NCBI GenBank assembly: GCA_028715585.1
Contig: JAQURN010000018.1
Location: forward strand, 1-14,731
Origin: Actinomycetota bacterium
Lineage (GTDB): Bacteria > Actinomycetota > Geothermincolia > Fen-727 > JAQURN01
Direction: 5' to 3'
Length of the DNA: 14,731 bases
A program made the translations under genes and the position numbers. The number at the start of each line of letters is the position of its first letter. Within the stretch, counting starts at the first letter, position 1. The notes beneath the pieces were generated by a model, which searched no databases, was not told the DNA's origin, and saw only the letters and a list, made by a program, of their open reading frames with translations. Positions 1 through 6,595 of the stretch are shown here, piece by piece.

Positions 1-400
1 ATTTACACTCTCTGGCGACCTGCTTTCCAATCCTGCCATAACCACAGATGATGCAGTGACCTGTTATTTCCTTCAGTTCCCGCAAGGTCTTTCGCCTCCC
101 CATAACATCGAGCATTCTTCCTTCCAAAAGCAGCTCGACAACGCTCGTCGTAAGATAAACCACTACTGCAAGACTTATAACGATAATAAAGGTGGTAAAA
201 ACCCGCCCCCCGCTAGATAGGGGATGGACTTCGCTATATCCAACCGTGGAGATGGTGATGACAGTCATATAAAACGCGTCCATAAAATTCAGGTCTTCGA
301 TAATCATGTAGCCGATGGTGCTAACCAGGGCGAGAATAACAAACGCAAAAATTGCCATCCGCAGATGCCAGAACCTGCTTTTGCCTCTCCTGTTTTTCAT
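1..400 (-). CDS. Potassium channel with RCK/TrkA-N domain (partial, C-terminus beyond window)
   Basis: This is the N-terminal 133 residues of a two-TM potassium channel of the bacterial Kch/MthK type, read from the sequence and cut by the left edge. A first membrane helix (about 13-33) is followed by a pore helix, a selectivity filter T52-V-G-Y-S56, a second helix (about 65-90), and the start of a Rossmann-type RCK domain. The RCK start shows HCIICGYGRIG, with G120-x-G122-x-x-G125. Such channels gate K+ flow across the inner membrane in response to ligands bound by the RCK domain. ATG at 400 is chosen because GGGG lies about 4 bases upstream and the protein begins with a basic stretch before the first helix. 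The filter ends in Ser rather than the usual Gly. A TTGACC box at 462-467 could be a -35, but no good -10 follows it. The family call is firm; the regulator is unknown. Confidence 0.9.
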   Translation of the reverse strand, partial: MKNRRGKSRFWHLRMAIFAFVILALVSTIGYMIIEDLNFMDAFYMTVITISTVGYSEVHPLSSGGRVFTTFIIVISLAVVVYLTTSVVELLLEGRMLDVMGRRKTLRELKEITGHCIICGYGRIGKQVARECK

Positions 401-488
401 AATCCCCACTTATTTTGGCACCTAAAATGCACAAAAAAAACAGAAAATGCAAAATTCGCGCGGTCAACAGATAAATAGAGGGAACCGC

Positions 489-950
489 TCAAAGGAAGTC
501 TTGAGGCTCAATATGATCGAGGAAATCTCTAAACCTCTGTATTTCCTCTTCGTCATCCATCTCGATTATGATGCTTGCTTCATCCAGCACTTTTTCCGCC
601 GCGTAAATAGGCACATCCATTCGCACCGCCAATGCGATGGCATCGGAAGGACGAGCGCTTATGACATGTTTTACCCCATTTGAGTACATTGTTATCTCCG
701 CGTAGAAAGTGCCATCAATCAAGTCGCTTACCACAATACTGCGAACCTCGACCTGTAAATCTTCCAGCACATTCTTGAAAAGATCATGGGTCATCGGTCT
801 TGCGGTTTCCACCCCTTGAAGAGCGAATGCTATCGCTGTTGCTTCAAAGGCTCCTATCCAGATAGGAAGGAACCTATTTCCAGTTTCCTCCTGCAGAAGC
901 ACTATTGGTTGATTTGCCGGGAGCTCTACTCTTACTCCCACCAGTTTCAT
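489..950 (-). CDS. Bifunctional nuclease (BFN, DUF151) family protein
   Basis: This small cytoplasmic protein of the BFN/DUF151 family is very like mycobacterial Rv1829. It shows the core LPIWIG near the N-terminus, the GVE..RPMTHDL segment, the DGTFYAEI strand and the SARPSDAIALA signature, with an acidic C-terminus ending PQDFL. Some plant and bacterial members have been reported to cut DNA and RNA; the cellular role in bacteria is unsettled. Two starts are possible: ATG at 971 and ATG at 950 (MKLVGVRVEL). I prefer 950 because the promoter at 976-1004 would place transcription initiation at about 969, inside the first ATG. Translation from 968-971 as a leaderless message cannot be excluded. 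In M. tuberculosis this gene directly follows garA and the MerR gene; here it is separated from them by mgtE, the NRAMP gene and the carboxypeptidase gene. Confidence 0.9.
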   Translation of the reverse strand: MKLVGVRVELPANQPIVLLQEETGNRFLPIWIGAFEATAIAFALQGVETARPMTHDLFKNVLEDLQVEVRSIVVSDLIDGTFYAEITMYSNGVKHVISARPSDAIALAVRMDVPIYAAEKVLDEASIIIEMDDEEEIQRFRDFLDHIEPQDFL

Positions 951-975
951 CTTTACTATTACCGTCACCATCTTC

Positions 976-1004
976 TTTATACTTCAACGAAAATAGAGGG
1001 TCAA
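976..1004 (-). promoter_or_regulatory. Promoter for the bifunctional nuclease gene
   Basis: TTGACC (999-1004) and TATAAA (976-981) are separated by exactly 17 bases on the minus strand, and each box matches 5 of 6 consensus positions for a housekeeping sigma-70/SigA promoter. It lies in the 73-base gap between the carboxypeptidase stop and the nuclease start. The predicted transcription start (about 969) nearly coincides with the first ATG. Seen directly in sequence; activity is inferred. Confidence 0.65.
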
Positions 1005-1023
1005 ATTTAATTGCTTATTCAAG

Positions 1024-2340
1024 CTAAAAAGTTCGGAAGGGACTGGATACAATCTCGCCAAACTTGCAAAGCGTATACCAAAGGACATAAGCAGCCGAGA
1101 GAGGCGGCGTGACTTTATCTTTGGCTTCTTCCGCAACAACCTCTTCCTCACTGATTTTCAAATCGCCAACCCAGCATACCGCATTGCCAAGCTTTTCACC
1201 TTTCTCAATAGGAGGCTCTGCTTCACTTTTGATTTTTGTTTTTAATAAAACCGTCTCGCCCCGCCCCTTTAGCACGAGGACCGCCATTTCCTTTTTCGCA
1301 ACTGCTCTGACATGGCACTCAGGAAAAGCGGAAACCCGAGTTTTTCCCAATGGCTCTCCTCTCTTTGCTACCACGACTCTCCCGGTAGAAAGAAATCCAT
1401 AATCCAGTAGCCTGGAGGCATCCAAATCTCTTTGTTCGCTGCTCATTATCACGGCAATCAAAAATTTGTTTTCTCTTTTTGCCGAGGCGACAATGCAACT
1501 TCCGGCACCTTTCGTATAGCCGGTCTTTATGCCATTAGCACCAGGGTATGTTTGAAGAAGGGTGTTATGGCTCTGGCAGATCCTCTGATTTGGATGCCCC
1601 TCCCATGGAAGCGCATGCTCCCTCGATGAAACCATTCTGGCTAGAAGGGAATCCTGCATGAGTGTTCTACCGATGATTGCAAGATCGTAGGCGGTGGAAT
1701 AGTGACCTTTCTCATCCAAGCCATGGGGGTTCTTGAAATTGGTGTTCAGCGCCCCGATTTCTCTCGCTTTCGCGTTCATGCGGTCCACAAAAAGACCCAT
1801 ATCCCCAGAAGCGGCTTCCGCAAGCGCAATTGCCGCATCGTTAGCTGACTGGACGAGTAAAGCCCATAGAAGATTTTCTACCGTGAAAACCTCTCCCGGC
1901 TCAAGCCATATCTCTTTTTCACCAACTTCTGATGCTTTCGCCGAAACTTGAACCTGCTTATCAAGTTTTAGTTTTTCGCGAGCCACAATGGCAGTCATCA
2001 TCTTCGTGGTGCTCGCCATTGGAAGGCGGAGGTTCGGGTTCTTTTCAAAAAGGACCCTTCCACTTTCAGCATCCATGAGAACAGCGGATTTCGCCATCAG
2101 CCCCGGGGGGTCCATTCTCTTCGCGGCGTTGGTTGTAAAGCGCTTTGTTACGCTCGAAGTTTGATTTGTAATCTTCGACCCAGCAATCACCTGCCCAAAG
2201 GACACAAGTATGAGAACAAGAATAGCTATGCATATAGCGGCAAGGATCTTGCTTTGGTTCCCGAGAAAGAAATTCAGGCGGCTTTTTACCCCATTCTTTT
2301 GCTTTATTTTTCCCTGCTCGTAAACGTAAACTTTTTTCAT
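1024..2340 (-). CDS. dacF: D-alanyl-D-alanine carboxypeptidase (penicillin-binding protein, peptidase S11)
   Basis: This serine D,D-carboxypeptidase removes the terminal D-Ala from peptidoglycan stem peptides outside the membrane. All three active-site motifs are present and correctly spaced: S110-T-T-K113, S165-A-N167 and K272-T-G274. A cytoplasmic basic tail of about 30 residues precedes one hydrophobic segment (about 32-53), which is a signal anchor or uncleaved signal. The catalytic domain spans about 80-320. A C-terminal beta-rich region (about 325-410), as in PBP5-like enzymes, ends in a hydrophobic/aromatic tail that may touch the membrane. At 438 residues the length is normal. The start has no clear ribosome-binding site. 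It lies 34 bases after the NRAMP stop, so co-transcription is likely. The symbol is generic for the family; dacA or dacB would serve equally. Confidence 0.93.
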   Translation of the reverse strand: MKKVYVYEQGKIKQKNGVKSRLNFFLGNQSKILAAICIAILVLILVSFGQVIAGSKITNQTSSVTKRFTTNAAKRMDPPGLMAKSAVLMDAESGRVLFEKNPNLRLPMASTTKMMTAIVAREKLKLDKQVQVSAKASEVGEKEIWLEPGEVFTVENLLWALLVQSANDAAIALAEAASGDMGLFVDRMNAKAREIGALNTNFKNPHGLDEKGHYSTAYDLAIIGRTLMQDSLLARMVSSREHALPWEGHPNQRICQSHNTLLQTYPGANGIKTGYTKGAGSCIVASAKRENKFLIAVIMSSEQRDLDASRLLDYGFLSTGRVVVAKRGEPLGKTRVSAFPECHVRAVAKKEMAVLVLKGRGETVLLKTKIKSEAEPPIEKGEKLGNAVCWVGDLKISEEEVVAEEAKDKVTPPLSAAYVLWYTLCKFGEIVSSPFRTF

Positions 2341-2374
2341 TCGGAAATTAAACCCGGAAATTGCTAAACCGAAG

Positions 2375-3613
2375 TCAAAGAGCTCTCAGCCCTTCAACAA
2401 AAAGCATCACATTCAGTAGCAAAATGCCCATGCTTGCCATGTATGCAATGGTGTTTTCTACCACGTTATTTTTCTTATTGCCCATTATTCGCTCGTCGCT
2501 TGCTATCAAAAGCATATAAATCAAAATAATGGGGAGAAGTATGCCATTGAGCACTTGTGTCAACAATATTATTCCAACCAAGGATACCTTTGGTAAAAGG
2601 ACAATGCAAACGCTTACCAGTAGCTGAAAGCTGTATATTCCGAAGAAAAGACGCGCCTGCGAAAAGCCCTTCCCAATACCGCTTTCCCAACCAAATGCCT
2701 CGCACACCGAATATGAAGTAGAAAGTGGCACCACGTTCGCGGAGAGCACGGAAGCCCCGAAAAGGCCTATGCCGAAGAGTATGCTTGAATAAGACCCGGC
2801 AAGAGGCTTGAGCGCCAACGCGGCTTGCTGCACGTTATCAACCCCGATGCCAGCTCGATGGAGAGTAAAGGTAGTACAGATGATTATAGAAAGGGCAACC
2901 ACGTTAGCAAGGAAAACGCCGCTGAACACATCCGCTCTTTCATATTTCAAGTCAAGAGGCTTGATGTTTTTGTCCACTACGTTGGACTGCACAAAGAATT
3001 GCATCCATGGAGCAAGAGTGGTGCCTACCAAGGCAACACCGCTATAGAGAAAAGGGCTTTCCATTCGCACGGTGGGTTTAACTAAGCTCGTAGCAACCAT
3101 ACCCCAGTCTGGATGGGAGAGAAATGCCGAAAAAAAATAGCTCACCTGCGTAAGGCAGATAAGCATAAACGCTTTCTCCACCCTCTGGAATGAACCCTCC
3201 ACGACGAGTGCCCACATCGTGAGGGCAACAACTGGAACCGTGAAATATTTATTGATTCCAAAGATTTCCAGGCTCGCGGCAATGCCAGCAAACTCCGCTA
3301 CAGTAGTCCCCAGGTTTGCCGCGAGCAGCACCACCATGGCAAAAAATGTTGGCCTCAATCCGAAGCGCTCCCTTATTAGACCCGCAAGACCCTTTCCGGT
3401 GACTACTCCCATTCGAGCAGACATTTCTTGAAACAGGCCTAGGCAAATCGCGCTTACAACCAGAAGCCAAACCATGGACAATCCAAATCTGGCCCCCACA
3501 ACGGAACATGTAGTTATTCCACTCGCTCCAACGCCCGCAAGTGCGGTTATAATACCCGGTCCTACTATAGAGGCATATCTGAGAAATTCGCTACTCCTTT
3601 TCTCTTCACTCAT
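2375..3613 (-). CDS. NRAMP-like divalent-metal transporter lacking the TM1 acidic motif
   Basis: This integral membrane protein of about 412 residues with roughly 11 helices belongs to the NRAMP/SLC11 fold family. The opening GPGIITAL, the segment FQEMSARMGVVTGKGLAGLIRE and the TM6 motif TTLAPWMQFFVQS (about 198-210) match the bacterial branch of NRAMP-like proteins distinct from classical MntH. In MntH-type transporters TM1 carries D-P-G-N, whose Asp and Asn bind the metal. Here the aligned stretch (about 26-35) reads AGVGASGITT, with no acid. TM6 has A-P-W-M in place of the classical M-P-H. Substrate is therefore uncertain. I chose ATG at 3613, not the upstream in-frame ATG at 3676, because it follows a purine-rich GGGGAGGGAG, begins MSEEKR, and lies 22 bases past the MgtE stop instead of overlapping it. 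It is surely co-transcribed with mgtE. Confidence 0.88.
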   Translation of the reverse strand: MSEEKRSSEFLRYASIVGPGIITALAGVGASGITTCSVVGARFGLSMVWLLVVSAICLGLFQEMSARMGVVTGKGLAGLIRERFGLRPTFFAMVVLLAANLGTTVAEFAGIAASLEIFGINKYFTVPVVALTMWALVVEGSFQRVEKAFMLICLTQVSYFFSAFLSHPDWGMVATSLVKPTVRMESPFLYSGVALVGTTLAPWMQFFVQSNVVDKNIKPLDLKYERADVFSGVFLANVVALSIIICTTFTLHRAGIGVDNVQQAALALKPLAGSYSSILFGIGLFGASVLSANVVPLSTSYSVCEAFGWESGIGKGFSQARLFFGIYSFQLLVSVCIVLLPKVSLVGIILLTQVLNGILLPIILIYMLLIASDERIMGNKKNNVVENTIAYMASMGILLLNVMLFVEGLRAL

Positions 3614-3635
3614 CCTCGAAAAAACTCCCTCCCCT

Positions 3636-5444
3636 TTATCCCAATAATTGAACAAGAAACCGAGTAACAAAAACAAAACAGAGTATGGAAACGCACAGGG
3701 CTGACAAGTTTATAACGCTCGTACCGGCACGCAAAATCACTCTTGGTTTCATCCTCGCCAAGAGGATTGAAAGAATAATCGCAAGTATCCCAGAGGCTAA
3801 AACTCCACAAAAAACACCGATGGCACCAGCAATTGAAAGTAAGAGAGAATCAAACCAAAGATAGGATCCCAGAAACGCTCCCAACGAAACAATGATGCTA
3901 GCTAGGAAAACATAAACAACCTCCATCGATTCCTTGGGAGTCTTCCTTCCACCCAGATACTCATCCTCCCCCATTTCGTGTATCCGCTTTGCAAGTGGCC
4001 AGAAAGAAACATCATGCGAAGAGCGAAGTAATGCGGGAATCAAAACAAAGAGAGACCCTAAAGCGGCAAAATTGTTTCCCAGTCCGCCAAGGATGGCAGT
4101 AGCTATAAGCCCACCAGCCATGCTAACAACTAGAACGGCCGCACGGGTGGGGTTCAAAAACATGCTTTTTATCTTCCCTCCCTCTATAAAAACACCCGAA
4201 AGCTCCCCTACATCTTCAGATGCCTCCTGGTTGATGACATCAATCGCGTCATCGAAGGTAACGATACCTTTGAGAACATAATCATCGTCAACAACAGGCA
4301 AGGCAATCAAGTTGTACCGAGAAAGCTTAGAAGCAACATCTTCCTGGTCATCGAAGATGTTGGCGACAATTACATCTCGTATCATGATGTCCTGAACAGC
4401 TTTTTCGGGAGAAGATCTCAAGAGGTCCCTGAGGGAAAGAACGCCGGAGAGATGCCCCTCAGGATCAACTACATAGACATAGTAAATCGTTTCCGCGGAA
4501 GAAACATGTTCTCTTATATATTCAATCGCTTGCTGGGCAGTCATGCTTTTGGGGATGGCCACATACTCGGTAGTCATGAGACCTCCAGCCGATTGAGGGT
4601 CATAGCTAAGCAATTCGGTTATACGAGAAGCTTTTTCGGCTTTCACCAACCCTATAAGTGATTTTGCTTTCTCCCTTGGCAATGAACCTAATATGTCTGC
4701 CGCCTCGTCAGAGGGCAACATCTCCAGGAATTTTGAAAGTCTAGCGTCGGTGAGATTTTCAGCAAGGGCAGACCTCACTTGCGGAACCATCTCAGAAAGA
4801 ACCTCGGCTGCCTTGGGATCCTCCAAAAGCGCAAACATCTTTGCCCTCTTTTCCTCGTCGAGTTGCTCGAGGATGTCAGCAATATCAGAGGGGTGGAGTT
4901 GGTGAAGTCTCCGATGCTCGATCCTCAATTGAATGTCGCTTTCTGTCGGAGAAATGAGCGAGATAAAATCCCAGGGTATCATTTTCTCCCCTAGAAAGCC
5001 CGGTGCTATATTTTGGAAGGATTGAGCCAATCTCGAAAATCCAAGCCTTCTCAATATCGCTGGAAAACCAACATCAACTCCCATGACGCGAAGATCTCTT
5101 CCTACCTCCATCAAGCGAACATCGCTAACCCGAACTACTTTGTAGCCGTCCAAATCGACTATTTGTCTGTCAAGCAGGTCTCTCGCGAGAAAGATGCCGT
5201 TTCTTTCCATGCGAGCCTTGCTTGCGCCACTCGCCAAAACGAGTCTTTTCCTGTCTACCTCCCATATGTCCAACCAGCTGGCGGAAAAATACCATCTTTT
5301 GAAACCGCGGCGAGCTTCGATCAGAATTTCTTGGACTCTGGGAAACCCCTTTTCCTCCCTTACCACCAAGTCAGCAAGGCGGCCAATTCTTTTGCCCTCC
5401 GCGTCTATAACTGAACTCCCAAGCATGGTGCTTAAATAAAGCAC
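3636..5444 (-). CDS. mgtE: MgtE-like protein: PRC barrels, MgtE_N, CBS pair and divergent membrane domain
   Basis: A 602-residue protein with the architecture of an MgtE magnesium channel plus an N-terminal addition. Domains in order are: a PRC barrel (about 5-65), a second PRC-like barrel (about 84-164), the helical MgtE_N superhelix (about 174-280), a CBS pair (about 284-409), and a five-helix membrane domain (about 429-602). PRC-MgtE_N-CBS proteins are known from actinobacteria. In classical MgtE the cytoplasmic domains sense Mg2+ and close the pore. Here the membrane domain is divergent. The usual GGN-x-G-x-Q stretch aligns with RSSHDVSF (about 474-481), and the pore Asp of TM5 (Asp432 in Thermus MgtE) aligns with Asn579. 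Start: an ORF runs up to 5567, but an intrinsic terminator lies inside that extension. GTG at 5444 has GGAGG 10 bases upstream and begins right at the PRC domain. ATG at 5426 is a weaker alternative. Confidence 0.87.
   Translation of the reverse strand: MLYLSTMLGSSVIDAEGKRIGRLADLVVREEKGFPRVQEILIEARRGFKRWYFSASWLDIWEVDRKRLVLASGASKARMERNGIFLARDLLDRQIVDLDGYKVVRVSDVRLMEVGRDLRVMGVDVGFPAILRRLGFSRLAQSFQNIAPGFLGEKMIPWDFISLISPTESDIQLRIEHRRLHQLHPSDIADILEQLDEEKRAKMFALLEDPKAAEVLSEMVPQVRSALAENLTDARLSKFLEMLPSDEAADILGSLPREKAKSLIGLVKAEKASRITELLSYDPQSAGGLMTTEYVAIPKSMTAQQAIEYIREHVSSAETIYYVYVVDPEGHLSGVLSLRDLLRSSPEKAVQDIMIRDVIVANIFDDQEDVASKLSRYNLIALPVVDDDYVLKGIVTFDDAIDVINQEASEDVGELSGVFIEGGKIKSMFLNPTRAAVLVVSMAGGLIATAILGGLGNNFAALGSLFVLIPALLRSSHDVSFWPLAKRIHEMGEDEYLGGRKTPKESMEVVYVFLASIIVSLGAFLGSYLWFDSLLLSIAGAIGVFCGVLASGILAIILSILLARMKPRVILRAGTSVINLSALCVSILCFVFVTRFLVQLLG
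5428..5444 (-). promoter_or_regulatory. Hairpin over the mgtE start codon
   Basis: The GTG start of mgtE forms the beginning of a perfect 6-bp stem: GTGCTT (5444-5439), loop UAUUU, AAGCAC (5433-5428). The stem would bury the start codon while leaving the GGAGG upstream free. The inverted repeat is seen directly. A role in setting translation rate is inference, and a 6-bp stem is marginal in stability. Confidence 0.4.
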
Positions 5445-5462
5445 TTCACAGCTCCCTCCATG

Positions 5463-5490
5463 CAATAAAAAAGCCCTCAGGAAGAGGGCA
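5463..5490 (-). terminator. Intrinsic terminator in the mgtE leader
   Basis: On the minus strand GCCCTC (5489-5484), loop TTCCT and GAGGGC (5478-5473) form a GC-rich 6-bp stem followed at once by TTTTTT (5472-5467) and ATTG. This is the classical rho-independent layout. It lies about 185 bases after the ftsR stop and about 20 bases before the mgtE start. It can end ftsR transcripts and, given the competing stem beside it, probably gates read-through into mgtE. Confidence 0.8.
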
Positions 5491-5538
5491 AGTTTCAACC
5501 TTTCCTGATATCTTAAATCATGACGAAACTCTCCCTCT
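5483..5538 (-). promoter_or_regulatory. Antiterminator stem competing with the mgtE leader terminator
   Basis: The RNA segment AGAGGGAGAGUUUC (5538-5525) pairs with GAAACUUGCCCUCU (5496-5483): 6 bp, a 2x2 internal loop, then 6 bp, with a 28-nt apical loop that holds a small UGAU/AUCA hairpin. The 3' arm uses up CCCUC of the terminator's 5' arm, so the two structures exclude each other. This is the arrangement of a transcription attenuator. I could not recognise an M-box, a yybP-ykoY Mn2+ or a T-box core upstream, so the signal sensed is unknown. Confidence 0.6.
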
Positions 5539-5571
5539 GGAACGCGCATGCACCGGAAGCGTTTCACTCAT
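5518..5571 (-). CDS. Possible leader peptide in the mgtE leader (17 residues)
   Basis: A short frame from ATG (5571) to TGA (5518) reads MSETLPVHARSRGRVSS. Its last codons cover the 5' arm of the antiterminator stem (5538-5525), so a ribosome translating or stalling here would block that stem. AT-rich -10-like boxes, TATAAA (5584-5589) and TATATT (5576-5581), lie just upstream but lack a good -35. No Shine-Dalgarno sequence is visible, so it could be chance. Offered as a candidate only. Confidence 0.2.
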   Translation of the reverse strand: MSETLPVHARSRGRVSS

Positions 5572-5674
5572 CGCTAATATAGATTTATACGGTTTGTCGC
5601 TCTCCGTCATTAAATCAATCGACCCCTGACAACTTACATGACCTCAGTAAGGACAAACCTCACTCAGCCTCAAG

Positions 5675-6511
5675 TCAAATGTCGGGAAACATCTCCTGGG
5701 TCGGCACACCAGGCTCGCCACTACCCCGACTTTCCTCTTCTGGTGACGGTTTCTCCGACTCCTTTTTTGAAGTCTCTGCCAACACTTTTTCCTCCAGCGT
5801 ATCGATAGTAACCGGACGAGGAAGATACTCTGAAAGCTCTTCATCCAAGAGAGCTTTTTCGAGCATCTGGCACAAGGAAATCAGGTTTTCCATATCTTTC
5901 AACGCGATTCTTCTTGTATTAGGGTCTTTGTGCTCAAATTGTGGCCTAATTATCTGTTCGATAAAGGAGGATTTGCGGCTCGAAAACTGGACAAACATGC
6001 GAAGGTGCCTCGGTTCTACCCCATAAGTAAAGAACTCCTTCGCAAGTGCCATGATTTTCATGTCATTTGTGGAAAAATATTTTCCTTCTTTTCTCTCTTT
6101 CACTCGAACTATCCCGAATTCAACCATTTCGTTTATGGTTTCAACAGGCAACCCAAGCTTCACCGGCGCGAGATCAAAAGGTACCGGCGCTTGTTCCACC
6201 GTAAGCGCCTCCGCCGCCTGCCCCGACATAACAGCCAGATCCCCAGCTAAAGCTTTACCTGACTGCAAGTCCTGAATTTTTTTCTTTATCACTGAAAGCG
6301 GAAGATATTCTTCGCGTTGAAGTCGAAGTATATAGGTGATGAGCTTGACATCCGCTTTTGAATACTTTCTGTACCCACTTTGGGTCCTTGCAGGAGAAAT
6401 CAAGTTCTCTTTTTCCAGAAATCTCAATTTACTGATGGTGATGTCCGGAAATTCTGTTTTTAGCATCTCTTGGACTTCACCGATGCCATAACCCTCTTTG
6501 TTGGAAGTCAT
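5675..6511 (-). CDS. ftsR: MerR-family transcriptional regulator, FtsR (Rv1828) type
   Basis: A 278-residue DNA-binding regulator. The N-terminal winged helix-turn-helix (about 8-75) has the hallmark TISKLRFLEKENLISPART followed by SGYRKYS and LRLQREEYLPLSVIK, nearly the wording of actinobacterial FtsR/Rv1828 proteins. A central helical domain (about 110-205) and an acidic, low-complexity C-terminal tail follow. In Corynebacterium the homologue regulates ftsZ; in mycobacteria the gene follows garA, as it does here. A clean AAGGA lies 6 bases before the ATG. It has its own promoter in the 84-base gap after garA and could also be read from the garA transcript. The terminator at 5463-5490 is the first stop signal after it. 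Whether it controls cell division in this organism is inference from homologues. Confidence 0.88.
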   Translation of the reverse strand: MTSNKEGYGIGEVQEMLKTEFPDITISKLRFLEKENLISPARTQSGYRKYSKADVKLITYILRLQREEYLPLSVIKKKIQDLQSGKALAGDLAVMSGQAAEALTVEQAPVPFDLAPVKLGLPVETINEMVEFGIVRVKERKEGKYFSTNDMKIMALAKEFFTYGVEPRHLRMFVQFSSRKSSFIEQIIRPQFEHKDPNTRRIALKDMENLISLCQMLEKALLDEELSEYLPRPVTIDTLEEKVLAETSKKESEKPSPEEESRGSGEPGVPTQEMFPDI

Positions 6512-6553
6512 AACATATCCTTAACTATAAACGCTGGCTTGAATCTTTAACTT

Positions 6554-6582
6554 AATATGCGGAATATGGCATCAAATGTCAA
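6554..6582 (-). promoter_or_regulatory. Promoter upstream of ftsR
   Basis: A perfect -35 TTGACA (6577-6582) is followed after 17 bases by CATATT (6554-6559), which matches 4 of 6 positions of the -10 consensus. The predicted start at about 6547 gives a leader of roughly 36 bases before the ftsR ATG. It sits in the garA-ftsR gap, so ftsR can be expressed apart from garA. Confidence 0.65.
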
Positions 6583-6595
6583 CTGTGAGGTGCCA

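Noticed and set aside
401..488. Promoter for the K+ channel gene based on TTGACC at 462-467
   Set aside because: The hexamer 17 bases downstream is TCTGTT, only 3 of 6 matches, and other spacings are no better; too weak to list.
2341..2374. Independent promoter for the carboxypeptidase gene
   Set aside because: A TTGACT occurs at the end of the NRAMP gene, but the only -10-like TTTAAT is 20 bases away; co-transcription is simpler.
3614..3676. Upstream ATG of the NRAMP-like frame at 3676
   Set aside because: It would overlap the mgtE end by 41 bases; the purine-rich ribosome-binding site and the MSEEKR start favour 3613.
4996..5439. Plus-strand frames opposite the start of mgtE
   Set aside because: No ribosome-binding sites or recognisable motifs; they overlap the PRC domains, which are clearly coding on the minus strand.
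5445..5567. N-terminal extension of the mgtE frame up to GTG 5567
   Set aside because: The extension contains an intrinsic terminator and its antiterminator arm, lacks a ribosome-binding site, and adds 41 residues that do not belong to the PRC domain. GTG 5444 has GGAGG at a good distance.
5576..5589. Promoter boxes TATAAA/TATATT for the mgtE leader
   Set aside because: Both look like -10 elements but no acceptable -35 occurs 16-18 bases upstream and there is no TG extension; mentioned only as context for the leader frame.
5445..5674. M-box, yybP-ykoY or T-box element in the mgtE leader
   Set aside because: I looked for the conserved core strings of these classes on the minus strand and did not find them; only the terminator/antiterminator pair is supported.
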